Of a stretch of DNA of 64,000 nt, positions 1 through 9,520 are shown one piece after another. The stretch is from Deroplatys truncata (lineage: Eukaryota; Arthropoda; Insecta; Mantodea; Mantidae): assembly GCA_030765065.1 (NCBI GenBank), contig CM060982.1, forward strand, positions 15,001,630 to 15,065,629, written 5' to 3'. The translations under genes were made by a program, and so were the position numbers. The notes below the pieces were generated by a model. It saw only the letters and a program-made list of their open reading frames with translations, had not been told where the DNA came from and did no database searches. Position 1 is the first letter of the stretch. Every line of letters begins with the position of its first letter.

Positions 1-1431
1 TGTTGTGTGTCGGTTAGTGTTGTTGTATTATACACTATGAACTGTAGACCGCTATATGTATTCTTCATAGCAGCAGAGTAAATACCTATAATAAATGAAA
101 ATTATTGTTTTAGGCGTGCCTTTCAGTTAAGCACGCGTTAAAGACAAGCCTCTATCATTTAAAAAGATGTAAACATTTCCTTCCATAATGCGAATAGCTT
201 TATGGTTATATTGCAGTCGCTGTAATGCATTGCTTAACACACAATGAGTTAAATGGAATAATATTATGTATAATACACCGACACGTTAATCTTTTAATTC
301 AGTCGTCTGGTAGTATTTGTGTATTCAGCATCTATCAATATATGAATTAACTGACTTAGCTAAATTCCTTTGAAAGTTCTATATGTGAGTTGTATAGAAG
401 GAGCGTTACACTCCGCTTACGAGGACTTAATTTTAATGCATTGCACTTGGAAAAAGAACGCTTTGTTAAATGTTGTATACGCCATCAGATTTTAAAGAAT
501 AGAGTATATCACGACTTAAAGTACACCGAGGAAGAAGATATATGTGAATGAATGCGGAAAACCAGAATCAATAAAAGCTCAGTGATCAAGCCATCAACTT
601 ATGAAGAAACGAAGTGCAGACTCCAATGAAAACAATCGGCATTAATATCTACGGACGAAAACTATAGATAAATCATTCAATGATGTTATTATCTACTCCA
701 GCAGATCCAAATAAGCTAGCGAGTTGTCTGAGATTACCCATAACTTCGCGGGATTGCAATAATAGGAATGATTCTTCAGAAATTGAAGAAATTATTATTA
801 TTATTAGCTGAAAATTTCAGGTGTAATAAAGCGATTAAAAGGAATATCGCTAAATTACCTGTAGTGTATTGTTTGAGTATTCTTACCACATTACAGTTTT
901 TGCTGAAATGGCTTAATACTTGCTGGTCAACTATATACGTCATGAAAAAATATATACTGCAATTCATGTAATTTAATTGAAATAGAAATAGATTTTTACG
1001 CAGTGAAAATTTTGATGCTATATGTAATTGAATATGGATCTAGATTCAGAATTTGAAATATTTTTAATGTAATACAAATTGAAGTAATTCGGCAAAAAAA
1101 TCTTCTAATTTCGTTTTAAGTTTTATATTTGGTTATTTTTATATAAGCCTCATTCTACGACCTTAGCATATTATAAGAAGATTAATATCTTTTAATTTAT
1201 AACTTTTTGCTTTAATGTACATATTATTTAGCCAGTGGGAAGAAGGACTTTTGCGTAAACATGATGTACTGTTTCAGTATAAATACCTTCTACTTGTTTA
1301 AGAAAAGTTCTGTGTACAACTCATAACAATGCAGTATTCTATAGTCAATTATGAAAATTCATCTCTCAAACTAAAATAGCTAATCACACAAGTTTTTCAT
1401 AAGTAGGATACTCTTCCAAATATCTCATGTA
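1..1431. other. No recognisable gene, AT-rich flank
   Basis: AT-rich sequence without a convincing coding region. The short overlapping open frames near 768-971 are low in complexity, rich in Leu, Lys and Asn, and open on both strands, so they look like chance frames. No tRNA-like or transposase-like sequence was recognised. Confidence 0.5.
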
Positions 1432-1509
<78 letters not shown>

Positions 1510-1534
1510 TATTATTATTATTATTATTATTATT
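1432..1534. repeat. AAT/ATT microsatellite with inverted junction
   Basis: About 26 AAT triplets run to about 1509 and then switch to ATT triplets up to 1534. The two halves are reverse complements around the junction, so the tract can fold into a hairpin. Such a polarity switch is typical of slippage at a palindromic centre. Confidence 0.95.
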
Positions 1535-1794
1535 CAAAATTGTTATAGTTGTTAATTTGTGAAACACAGTACAACTAAGGTAGTCAAAGAAATGAACTCA
1601 TAAGAGTGCTATAACTCACATTATGCCCTTCCAAATGGAGGATTTCACGAGGTTCCTCTTAAAGAAATCAATGTAGAAATGATAAAGAAAGTGACGCTCA
1701 CATATATGTATATCTCTCTGTGTGTATGTTGTTTTAAAAGGTGATATTGAACATACCAGAGAGCTACACTCTACATAATGATTTGCAAATCACA

Positions 1795-2110
1795 TATAAA
1801 CAAAATGTAACCTAACCCATCCTGCCCTATCTTAGACAGATATTCAAAATGAACACGTAACCTAACCTATCCTAAGCTTTCCAATGCTAAGCTATTCCAA
1901 GCTTATCCACATTATGCAAACTTTAACGTTCAGAATGCAAAATTCCCAACCTAACCTTTTGGAACGTAGTTAATCTAACCTTAGCTATCCAACGCTAGAC
2001 TAACTCATACTATCCCAAAGCAGAGAGACATACCGTTTGCTAACTTAACCTAAGCTATTCAGGACTAAGCTAACCTTACTGACCTTCTAAGCGCTAAGCT
2101 ACCCTTCTCA
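1795..2110. repeat. Degenerate CCTAA-rich stretch
   Basis: The motif CTAACC/CCTAA and its variants (AACCTAACCT, CCTATCCTAAGC, GCTAAGCTA) recur many times over about 300 bp without a strict period. CCTAA is the complement of the insect telomere unit TTAGG, so this could be an eroded interstitial telomeric tract. It could also simply be a degenerate simple repeat. It lies about 400 bp outside the Polinton-like element. Confidence 0.4.
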
Positions 2111-2482
2111 TAACTATTTATCAGGATTCTGTTTTCAACTTTATAAGGATTTGTTTACGAAACCTCACAGTTAAGTAAGTATTAATGGAAATGTAATTCA
2201 AACAAAATTTAAACCCTGAAAGAGTAACTTTGATCAGTGTTACGTCTCGTACGAGTACTTCAAGTTTCGCTCCCTCGTGCTAGGACTCGGTTTTTACCTT
2301 TCAAATGACCCTCATGTTATTATACATACATTTAAAAGCTTATTGACTTTTTTATTGAGAGGGTGCGTTTAGAATGTTTATATTGGTTAAATCAAAAAAA
2401 TTATATTAAATGTATGTTACTCTCTGGGTTCAGTGAAATTTTTATTATTTGATATTAGTTAAGCCTCGGCTGCGTCAGGTAT

Positions 2483-2488
2483 GATGGG
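2483..2488. repeat. Left target-site duplication GATGGG
   Basis: GATGGG directly precedes the AGTAGG start of the left inverted terminus and is repeated exactly at 11955-11960 directly after the CCTACT end of the right terminus. A 6-bp duplication is the size produced by Polinton/Maverick insertion. Confidence 0.85.
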
Positions 2489-2559
2489 AGTAGGTTATTA
2501 TAGAGAGAGCGAGGCCACTTTTTCGGGCATATATGGGGAAGGATAGGGAAAACGAGGCT

Positions 2560-3935
2560 AGATGGGGCGGTTCAAGAAGGAAAATGGGTTTATATGGTAG
2601 AGATAGGGAATACGACGAACGATATTATGCTAGACAGGGTTGAAGGAGGAAAATACGTTTATATGGAAGAGATAGTAGAAAGGTGTTAGGCTAGACAGAG
2701 GCTGAGGAATAGAGTATGGTTTATATGAAACGTATAGGAAAACGAGGAGAGCTATTAGGCTAGAGAGTTGAAGGGTAGAGTATGTCCTTTATATGAGAGA
2801 GGTAGGAAACAAGAGGAGAGGTGTTAGGCTAGACAGAGTTAAAGGGTAGAGTATGTCTTTTATATGAGAGAGGTAGAGAACAGGAAGGGGGATGTTAAGC
2901 TAGTCAGAGGTTGAGGAGTAGAGTATGTTTATATGAGAGATATAGGAAAACAAGGAGAGGTGTTAGGCTAGACAGAGTTGAAGGGTAAATTATGTCTTTT
3001 ATATGAGAGAGGTAGGGAACAGGAGGAGAGGTGTTAGGCTAGACAGAGTTGAAGGGTAAGGTTGTCTTTTATATGAGAGAGGTAGGGAACAGGGGTAGGG
3101 ATGTTAGGCTAGACAGAGGTTGAGAAGTAGAGTATGCGTTTATAAGGAGAGACGAGAAAACGGAGAGATCCTATGCTAGGATAGACAGGTGTTAAAGGTA
3201 GAATGTGTTTTATATAGGTTAGATAGGAACCCAGGGAGAGATACTCAGCTAGACAGGGGCAGGAGGGGAATGCGCTTTATGAGAGGTAAGGGATACGGGG
3301 AGAGATGCTAGACTAGACAGAGGTGTAGAGTAGGGTATGCGTTTATATGTATGAGGGATATAGGAACAGCAGGAGAGGTATTAGGCTAGACAGAGTTGAA
3401 GGGTAGAGTATGTTTTATATGAGAGAGGTACGGAATACGAGGAGAAGTGCTAGGCTAGCCAGAGGTCGAGGAGTATTGTATGCGTTTATAGGGAAAAGAT
3501 AGGGAAAACGAAGGAAGCTGTTAGACTAGACAGGACTTGAAGGGTAGAATAAACCTTTTATATGGGAGATATAGCAAACCGAGGAGAGGTATTAGGCTAG
3601 GAAGGTTTGAGTATGTGTTTATAAGGAGAGACGAGAAAACGGAGACAGATCCTATGCTAGGATAGACAGGTGTTAAAGGTAGAATGCGTTTATATAGGTT
3701 AGATAGGAAACCAAGGAGAGATACTCAGCTAGACTGAGGACAGGAGGAGAATGCGCTTATGAGAGGTAGGGGATACGGAGAGAGATGCTAGACTAGACAG
3801 TGGTTGAGAGTAGAGTATGCGTTTATATGTATGAGAGGTATAGGAACAGGAGGAGAGGTGTTAGGCTAGACAGATACTGAAGGAGTAGCAATATGGGATT
3901 ATATACAGGAGAGATAGGGAATAGGAGGGGAGGTG
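2560..3935. repeat. TIR array 1, left arm: ~63-76-bp units
   Basis: Around 18-20 degenerate units share the core TTATATGAGAGAGGTAGGGA, followed by a purine-rich stretch and TTAGGCTAGACAGAGGTTGA. Spacing between successive GGCTAGACAG cores is about 63-76 bp. The whole tract is strongly purine-rich on this strand. Subtypes alternate, for example units carrying ACGAGAAAACGGAGA at 3160 and 3640, which suggests a higher-order pattern of roughly 480 bp. The array is mirrored at 10540-11900. Confidence 0.8.
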
Positions 3936-3939
3936 CTAG

Positions 3940-4035
3940 ACTTTGAAAGCGACTTTAGACGAGAACTTTCTGGAAAGCTGTTTGTGTCAATGCTAGGACA
4001 TAAATTCTAGACAGCTGTAGCACGTAACCCACTCA
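3940..4035. repeat. Unique spacer between TIR arrays 1 and 2
   Basis: A roughly 100-bp single-copy segment containing GAAAGCGACTTTAGACGAGA and the palindrome-like TTCTAGACAGCTGTAG. It is conserved almost base for base at 10440-10540 in the opposite arm. As the only non-repetitive block inside the arms it may be functional, but nothing in the sequence shows a role. Confidence 0.6.
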
Positions 4036-4195
4036 CGTAAAAGGGTGACCCACACAGGGAAAAGGTGACCCAGTCAGGGAAAAAGGTGTACCACTCAGAA
4101 AAAAATGTGACCAACAAAGGGAAAAAGGTGACCAACAAAGAGAAAAGGTGACCCAGGAAAGGGAAAAAGGTGACCCACTAACGTAAAAACGTGAC
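4036..4195. repeat. TIR array 2, left arm: ~20-23-bp units
   Basis: Seven or so short units of the type AAAGGGTGACCCAC followed by A/T/C-variable bases and GGGAAA. The half palindrome GGGTGACCC appears in several units. It is mirrored at 10263-10450. Open frames across it, such as the Pro/Phe-rich one on the right arm, are artefacts of the repeat. Confidence 0.85.
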
Positions 4196-4834
4196 TAATT
4201 CAGGTAGCATCACAGGGTAGGACAGATTCCGAGAAGCGGATATAGCATAGTTCCGTATGGTTTCAAAGGTAATTTAGATAGTATCGTAGGTATTTAGGAT
4301 AATTCAAGCGTCATAGGTGTTTAGAGTCACTCGGCTAGTATCACAGGAGGCTAGATTCCAGGGCCAGGGCGAATCATAGCTGTGCATGATTTCACAGATA
4401 ATTCAGCTAGTATCATAGGTATTTAGGCTAATTCAGTTAGTATCACAGGAGGATAGATTCCAGGGTTGGGAGTAGCATAGTTTCGTATTTCACGGTAATT
4501 CAGAGAGTATCGTAGGTATTTAGGATAATTCAAGTATCATAGGTGTTTAGAGTCACTCATCTAGTATCACAGGAGGCTAGGTTCTAGGGGCAGCACGTAT
4601 TATCGTTGTATATGATTTCACAGGCAATTCAGCTAGTATCTTGGGCATTTAAGCTAATTCAGCTAGTATCACAGGAGGCTAGATTCCAGAGGCTAACTGC
4701 ATCATAGCTGTGCATGATTTCACAGGTAATTCAGCCAGCATCGTAGGTATTTAGGCTAATTCAGCTAGTATCACAGGAGGATAAATTCTAGAGTCGGTAT
4801 ACTATAGTTTCGTATTTCACAGGTAGTTCAGGTA
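4196..4834. repeat. TIR array 3, left arm: ~103-125-bp units
   Basis: Each unit contains TAGTATCACAGGAGG, then GATTCCAGGG, then either ATCATAGCTGTGCATGATTT or the alternative GCATAGTTTCGTATTTCA, then AATTCAGCTAGTATCATAGG. Two subtypes alternate, giving a higher-order repeat. TATCACAGGAGG cores lie near 4340, 4443, 4565, 4667 and 4770. It is mirrored at 9521-10262. Confidence 0.8.
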
Positions 4835-5125
4835 ATATCGTAAGTATTTGGGGTAATCGACATAGTTTCACAGATATTAGAGTTAATTTTGATCGGCGAT
4901 TTGTATCACTGCTATTTAAGGTAATTTAAGTTGTATCAATGGTATTTGAGTCTTTTTAACACGAAATTCAGATAGTATCGCAAGTGGTAGTGTTAATTTC
5001 GATCAGGAATTCGTATCAGAGCTATTTAAGGTAACTTCTCATGATTAGGGTAGTATCACAGGTATTTAAGTCATTTTAACACATAATATAGATAGTATCG
5101 CAGTTATTCATAGTAATATAGAGTA
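4835..5125. repeat. Diverged array-3-like extension, left side only
   Basis: Beyond the end of the inverted repeat, the left side continues with two or more weak units of about 140 bp sharing CAGATAGTATCGCA, GTTAATTTYGATC and GCTATTTAAGGTAA. The right arm has no counterpart; its match stops at 9521. This could be the decayed inner edge of a once longer arm, or a one-sided array expansion. Confidence 0.55.
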
Positions 5126-5202
5126 ATTAGATTATAAACATTCCTCATCCAACGTTACAACAATTTATATACTTTTTCTAAATTTTTCAAACCTTTTATA
5201 TG

Positions 5203-5379
5203 TTAAACTGTTAGTGTGCGAGGTGGAGAGGGATAAACTGTATATGGTTTACAAACTGAAAAACTTTGCGTCAACATACCTTTATTTTGGTTCATTGTAC
5301 GTGCCTCTCCCCTTTTATCTAGGCTTGAGACTAGCACTAGGATTGCTCCTAATGGTAGGGTTAACACCTCCCCTTTCAT
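5203..5379 (-). CDS. Small hydrophobic ORF downstream of PolB (58 codons), uncertain
   Basis: An ATG-initiated frame of 58 codons lies 113 bp downstream of the PolB stop, in the gap before the left arm. It has a hydrophobic segment at about residues 5-20 (Leu/Val/Ile/Gly-rich) followed by a basic DKRGEAR stretch, so it could be a small membrane or signal-anchored peptide. The opposite strand is also open with hydrophobic codons, so a chance frame is quite possible. I do not recognise a family. Confidence 0.2.
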   Translation of the reverse strand: MKGEVLTLPLGAILVLVSSLDKRGEARTMNQNKGMLTQSFSVCKPYTVYPSPPRTLTV

Positions 5380-5491
5380 CTTCTTCTTTCTTCATCTGGC
5401 GTCTGCTAGTTGCATACACAGCACACGAATAATCTTCATTTTTTAAGATTGTAGACTCACGAGAAAATCTTCATCTTTGACTTGCATTATC

Positions 5492-6205
5492 CTAAGCACT
5501 GTTTGTAATACTGTAATGTCCATACGCATAGGTAGTTATTCCATCTTCAGCAATAACTCTTTTATCATCAAAGGGATTCAATGTAATTTTATTCACTTGC
5601 ACTGTGGTAACAGTGTGCTTTCGTGATAGGATTAGATTCATGGGCGTTCTGATGATTTCACAGGTTTTAAGACAGTCTGTATAGCTGTGAAACGTAATGT
5701 ACTGCTTAATAGCGCTACGTTTTATACCTTTTATCTTTTTTATCATCGAGCCTTGAATATCTAAGGCATACATCTAAGGTCGTAGTCCAACAAATCGTAG
5801 GGTGATTTTGCCATTAGCCTCATCTTTAAATTTTCCTAGCACCTTCTTGTTTAGAGCTGAATAACATATGTGGCTTGCAGGGTAATCAACTGTATCCAGA
5901 TGCTCGAGAAAAAGTAGCTTGTCCTGGTACACATCTTCAGTTTTTACACGATGAATTAATGAATCAGTGTCCATGTACATAAGCTTTAGGTTTTCAGCTC
6001 CGTAATATGGTAACAACACGTCGTAATGATAGTTATACATTAATGTCTTGGAGATGTCTAACACACTCATGCCAATGTATATAAGCTTGTTGAATACAAT
6101 CTGACGAGAGGCCATATGTACAGCAGCTAGATTAGCGGCATATATCGTCCTATCGATAAACGTAGCCTTGGCGATTAACTTTTCCAGAGTCTTCTCATTT
6201 GTCAC
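5492..6205 (-). pseudogene. PolB segments 5-6: motif C and C-terminus
   Basis: Two open segments in the same frame as segment 4. The first (143 codons) has the conserved KLIYIGMSVLDISK and motif C YMDTDS (D79 and D81 of the segment), the metal-binding pair of the palm domain. A TAG at 5774-5776 separates it from the final 93 codons, which end at 5492 with YGHYSI, a normal-looking C-terminus. Confidence 0.8.
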
Positions 6206-6208
6206 CAG

Positions 6209-8128
6209 TCATATATACATACGGTTACGCAGGTCCTCCATAGTTTTTCCAAACATGGCGTTGTTAAAGAGCTTGTAGAGATCCTTCTCGAAGTCATTTG
6301 CTGCCTGTTGTCGTAGCCTGTTGTTAAATTCCACATAAGGTTTCAACCACCGAGACTGTTGGAATTGTAGCACACAATGGATTTTTGTTAGTCGTAGTCC
6401 ATGGCTAAGAGCTTGCTTCAAAGCCATGTAATGCACTACATACTTCTTTCGAGGTCCAAGGTGGGGTATCAGTTTCTTTGTAGCTGATTCCTGCGGTTTC
6501 ATACACGCAGGCAGGAAAGGTAGATCGTTGTGTAGGTCGTGAAGTTCTACAGGATACTCGATATCGACTTCTAATATGCACCCATGAGGATCATCTTCTT
6601 GTAGTCTTTCTAAGTTGATTTCTTCAGGTGACACCCACTGAAATCCACCAAAAGGGAGGGCGTGACACATTGCACACCCATATTGATTATTAGCGTCCTC
6701 GTATGTGATAAATTGGGTTGGTCTCGATGGATCAAACTTCTCCATATAAGTGTTATTAGCCTCTGCATACCGATGAGAAACTTGACATAAACCTCCTCTT
6801 ATATCAGATTCCACCATGAGTAGTTGATTATAATCTTGTAACAGCTCCAACTTAATTCCACTATACACCAACATGGCGTCCCATGTAATACCTGGAGTGG
6901 TAAAATAATGGGCCGGATCAACTGTGTGTGTTTTGAGGGTTTGCTCTCTGAATGTCTCAAAGACATCGGCTAGAAGAAGTACATCCGAAGTTAAGTAGAG
7001 ATCGCTGTACTCGCCCAGGTTTCTCACCTTAAACAGCTCCCATACATTTATAGCATGATCGTAGTCAGTATCAGTAATTTCTTCTTCATTTAATCTATTG
7101 TAGAAGTCCTTAGGAGGCAAGCAGGTCTCGTTCAGGATACCCCATGACGTGACAAAATCATATGGAAATACACCCTTACGTTTCATCAACTTTAATTTGT
7201 CTTCTCCAAAGTACGTTAGTGTTTCAGGATATGAGGTTAGATTTTTTACCAACTTATCCAACCTTGTACTGAGGAATTGGAAGCTATCCACAAACCTAAG
7301 CTTTATATCACCTACATGCTTAGTGAATGAGATATAGCTTTCTTCAGAGTTAGGAATTACCTCTAACCGTTCACTTGTACAACCCAGCTCCTTAACAATG
7401 AAATGCGAGTCATATCCGCTAAGGTTATGCATGAAGACAGGAATATATTTAGGTGTTTTGCAGGCTAAATTGCATTTATTATGTAGACTTCCACGATATT
7501 CACCGCTGATGTGATCATGGTCGCGTACTTTGTAGTTCTCTTCTGTAAAGGGTTTTCCACACAAGTAGCATACCGTAGAAGACTCAAAATCCTTTTGCTG
7601 TTCATCCGTAAGATTCAGAGGCTTGACAGATTTGTATATGTTATCAATCATTGTTGCAAGAGATGTCAAATATAGCATAAACTTCTGAGCAGCATCAACA
7701 CCACGGTATACATAGGGTTGCTTAGGAAGATCAGTTTCGAGATGTTCAACACAGGATGATGGCTTCACGTAAACACAGAAGCTCATTGGCGTGTGGTATT
7801 GGTAAGGGGTTGTATTGGAATTTTCAGTTTCGGGTATACACGTATGGCATGGAGTGAGAATACTCTCAAAATCAGCATAGATGACATAAGGTACTTTCAG
7901 CATCCTTTCAACATTTTTAAACTGTACAATTGATTTCTCCTTGGTAGGTATAACTACCCTTGCGATACCATGTTGAACACAGATGGCTGCATGTGCTTGT
8001 AGTTTTTCCAGTCCACTTCGTCCGCTCCGAAAATCAAAATGTGTAAAGCAGCGCTTACAGGTATAAACACGTCCATTACGTTTAGTTTTCTGACGTCGAA
8101 CGAGCTTCTCAAAATTCTTTATGTACAC
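6209..8128 (-). pseudogene. PolB segment 4: exonuclease plus polymerase motifs A and B
   Basis: The longest intact stretch, 639 codons. Positions in this segment: zinc-ribbon-like CKRC at 24-27, ExoI D86/E88, HNH-like cluster C187, C190, H204, H206, H216 and C219, ExoII N235 and Y239-D240, ExoIII Y378-D382, motif A D478 with Y483, motif B K619 to K628. The region between motifs A and B includes the insertion expected for the terminal-protein region of protein-primed polymerases. It ends at the TGA at 6209-6211, which cuts motif C from the rest. Confidence 0.85.
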
Positions 8129-8790
8129 ATAGTGATGTTTTCCACAATATCACTCAATAGTAGCAGGTCACGATGTTCAGGTAGTTTAGTGCTAGCAACC
8201 TTTATTGGATACACTTCATGCTTCTCATCCAGCCCGAAAACGCTATTAGACATCTTGTTAAGCTTCTCAAATTTAGGTATTTGAGAAAGTGGAATAGGAT
8301 AGGAAAAGCAGCTGAGGTCGTGCTTATCTTGAAGTTGCTTGTATTTGCTGACGCGTTCAGGCTTGGTGCTGACGAATTTGGCCAGTATAGAATACATGAA
8401 ACATTTCTCATCACTAAAGTTCTGAATGTTTATACACGCTTCTTTAGCTCCGACAATGACTAGTGGTATGTAGCTACTTCCTCGTAACGGATTGTACTTG
8501 TTGATACGAAGTCGAACTCCTTCCACAGCAAGCAAAGCCCAGTTGCTACCCTTAAGCTAAGACTCCTCCATTTCAGTCACCAATTTCTTGAATTTTGCTT
8601 CCAGTGTTGAGCCGAGATCTGTTTCTAGGAAAACAGGATGATTCCGTGTTTTAAATGTTTTGTCACAGGTTTCTCCAATACGGTTAACAAATCGACACCC
8701 AGCCAGCAGATTAATTTTAACACTCTTGTGAATATCAAGCTCTTTATGCACAGCCTGGATTGTGCGTTGTTTTGCTTCATTCAGATACAT
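8119..8790 (-). pseudogene. PolB segments 2-3: pre-exonuclease region
   Basis: Two open segments in the same frame (8557-8790 and 8119-8535) are separated by one TAG at 8557-8559. They contain the hallmark NKYNPLRGSSYIPL stretch found before the exonuclease domain of this polymerase group. The second segment overlaps the next by 10 bp in a different frame, which marks the single frameshift of the gene. Confidence 0.7.
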
Positions 8791-8805
8791 ATTCAGGTCC
8801 TTAGG

Positions 8806-9138
8806 TCATTCACATCGTATAAAATACGATTTCAATCGTCCTTCGAATGAAGTTTCATGTTCTTTCATATCACAGCCCTCCATTGTTGATAATAACTGAT
8901 GTTTAGTAGGCTCCAATCTGCTTTTCTTCTGAGGACTGCTTGTTTCACATATATCTTCGTGTCGCTGACCTTTATAACCGTCATTGAAGGTCAAGCTACA
9001 ATGTTTACATTTGAAGAGCTTCTTGCAGCTCATCTCGTATCTTCTCTTGTGATAACCTCGGAGGAACTTCTTCCCACATTTTCCGCAAGCGTATCCAGTA
9101 GCGCTTGGGATAATATCATTATACGCTGAGTTATTCAT
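8806..9138 (-). pseudogene. PolB segment 1: N-terminal C2H2 zinc fingers
   Basis: A 110-codon open segment starting at the presumed ATG. Residues about 18-64 carry Cys-x2-Cys ... His/Cys patterns (ACGKCGKKF, then FKCKHCSLTF ... H ... C), consistent with two zinc fingers for DNA binding. The following Ser/Lys-rich linker ends with a conserved-looking FEGRLKSYFI stretch before the first TGA. N-terminal fingers are seen in several arthropod Polinton-type polymerases; this is from family knowledge, not from a search. Confidence 0.7.
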
Positions 9139-9253
9139 CTTTATTCTTGATGTAATAACGTATTAATCCTTCTTCAAGGGAAATGTAGACCTCTTCACCT
9201 TGATAGCACTTTAGAAAGCTGATTATTCTTGGAGAGAACACGATGTTAACACC
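9131..9253 (-). CDS. Possible 3' remnant of an upstream gene overlapping the PolB start
   Basis: A 40-codon open stretch without its own ATG ends in a TAA that overlaps the first codons of PolB in another frame (GATGAATAA). The peptide has normal-looking composition (FLKCYQGEEVYISLEEGL). Overlapping stop/start arrangements are typical of compact viral and Polinton genomes, so this may be the tail of a deleted neighbour. It may equally be a chance frame. Confidence 0.25.
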   Translation of the reverse strand, partial: GVNIVFSPRIISFLKCYQGEEVYISLEEGLIRYYIKNKDE

Positions 9254-9520
9254 TCAAGACGAATTAGCAGAATGAAGTCCAATGTCCTAGATCACCCTAA
9301 TTGTAGAGGGAGCACGAACCTTTTAGATCAATCATAAACTCCCTCCATAACTAGTTGTATATGATCGCTCTAAGCGCATTAACCTCCGTCATATAACCTC
9401 ACGCCGAGAGACAGGATGTTCATGACGTCACACCCAAAGACAGGATGTATAGCAGTATCAAACACGTTTAAACTCGTTTCGTAACTAGCTATATATGCTG
9501 TCACACCAACAAGAGAAGTA
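9254..9520 (-). promoter_or_regulatory. Upstream region of PolB with TATA-like motif
   Basis: Single-copy sequence between the PolB start and the right arm. TATATA lies at 9491-9496 (GCATATATAGCT on the minus strand), about 350 bp before the PolB ATG. Two near-copies of ACAGGATGT...TGACGTCA-like sequence lie at about 9411-9450; TGACGTCA is a CRE-like palindrome. A promoter role is inferred only from position. Confidence 0.3.

Larger units (their letters stand above)
2489..4834. repeat. Left terminal inverted repeat (2.35 kb)
   Basis: Matches the reverse complement of 9521-11954 collinearly from AGTAGGTTATTATAG at the outer end to AGTTCAGGTA at 4825-4834. The outer 150 bp are nearly identical to the right arm. 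From outside inward it holds a short unique end, tandem array 1 (about 70-bp units), a unique spacer, array 2 (about 22-bp units) and array 3 (about 103-125-bp units). No coding frame is convincing. The arm is slightly shorter than the right arm, as expected if unit numbers differ. Confidence 0.88.
5492..9138 (-). pseudogene. Protein-primed family-B DNA polymerase (Polinton type), broken
   Basis: The gene spans 3647 bp, about 1200 codons, a normal length for Polinton PolB. It would replicate the element's linear DNA using a terminal-protein primer. Domains in order: two C2H2-like zinc fingers (8990-9090), a linker, the exonuclease domain with ExoI (YADFES), an HNH-like Cys/His cluster (CYLC...RDHDH...HNKC), ExoII (HNLSGYD), ExoIII (YLTSDVLLL), polymerase motif A (YEDANNQYG), motif B (KLFNNAMFGK) and motif C (YMDTDS). 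Breaks: in-frame stops at 8806-8808 (TGA), 8557-8559 (TAG), 6209-6211 (TGA) and 5774-5776 (TAG), and a frameshift at about 8119-8128. All catalytic carboxylates remain, so decay looks recent relative to loss of function. The start chosen is the ATG at 9138, which directly precedes the zinc fingers. It is the only recognisable gene of the element. Confidence 0.9.

Noticed and set aside
5214..5432. 72-codon hydrophobic plus-strand frame inside the Polinton core
   Set aside because: It begins at a non-ATG codon, overlaps a minus-strand frame and has no recognisable family. Its hydrophobicity follows from AT-rich composition.
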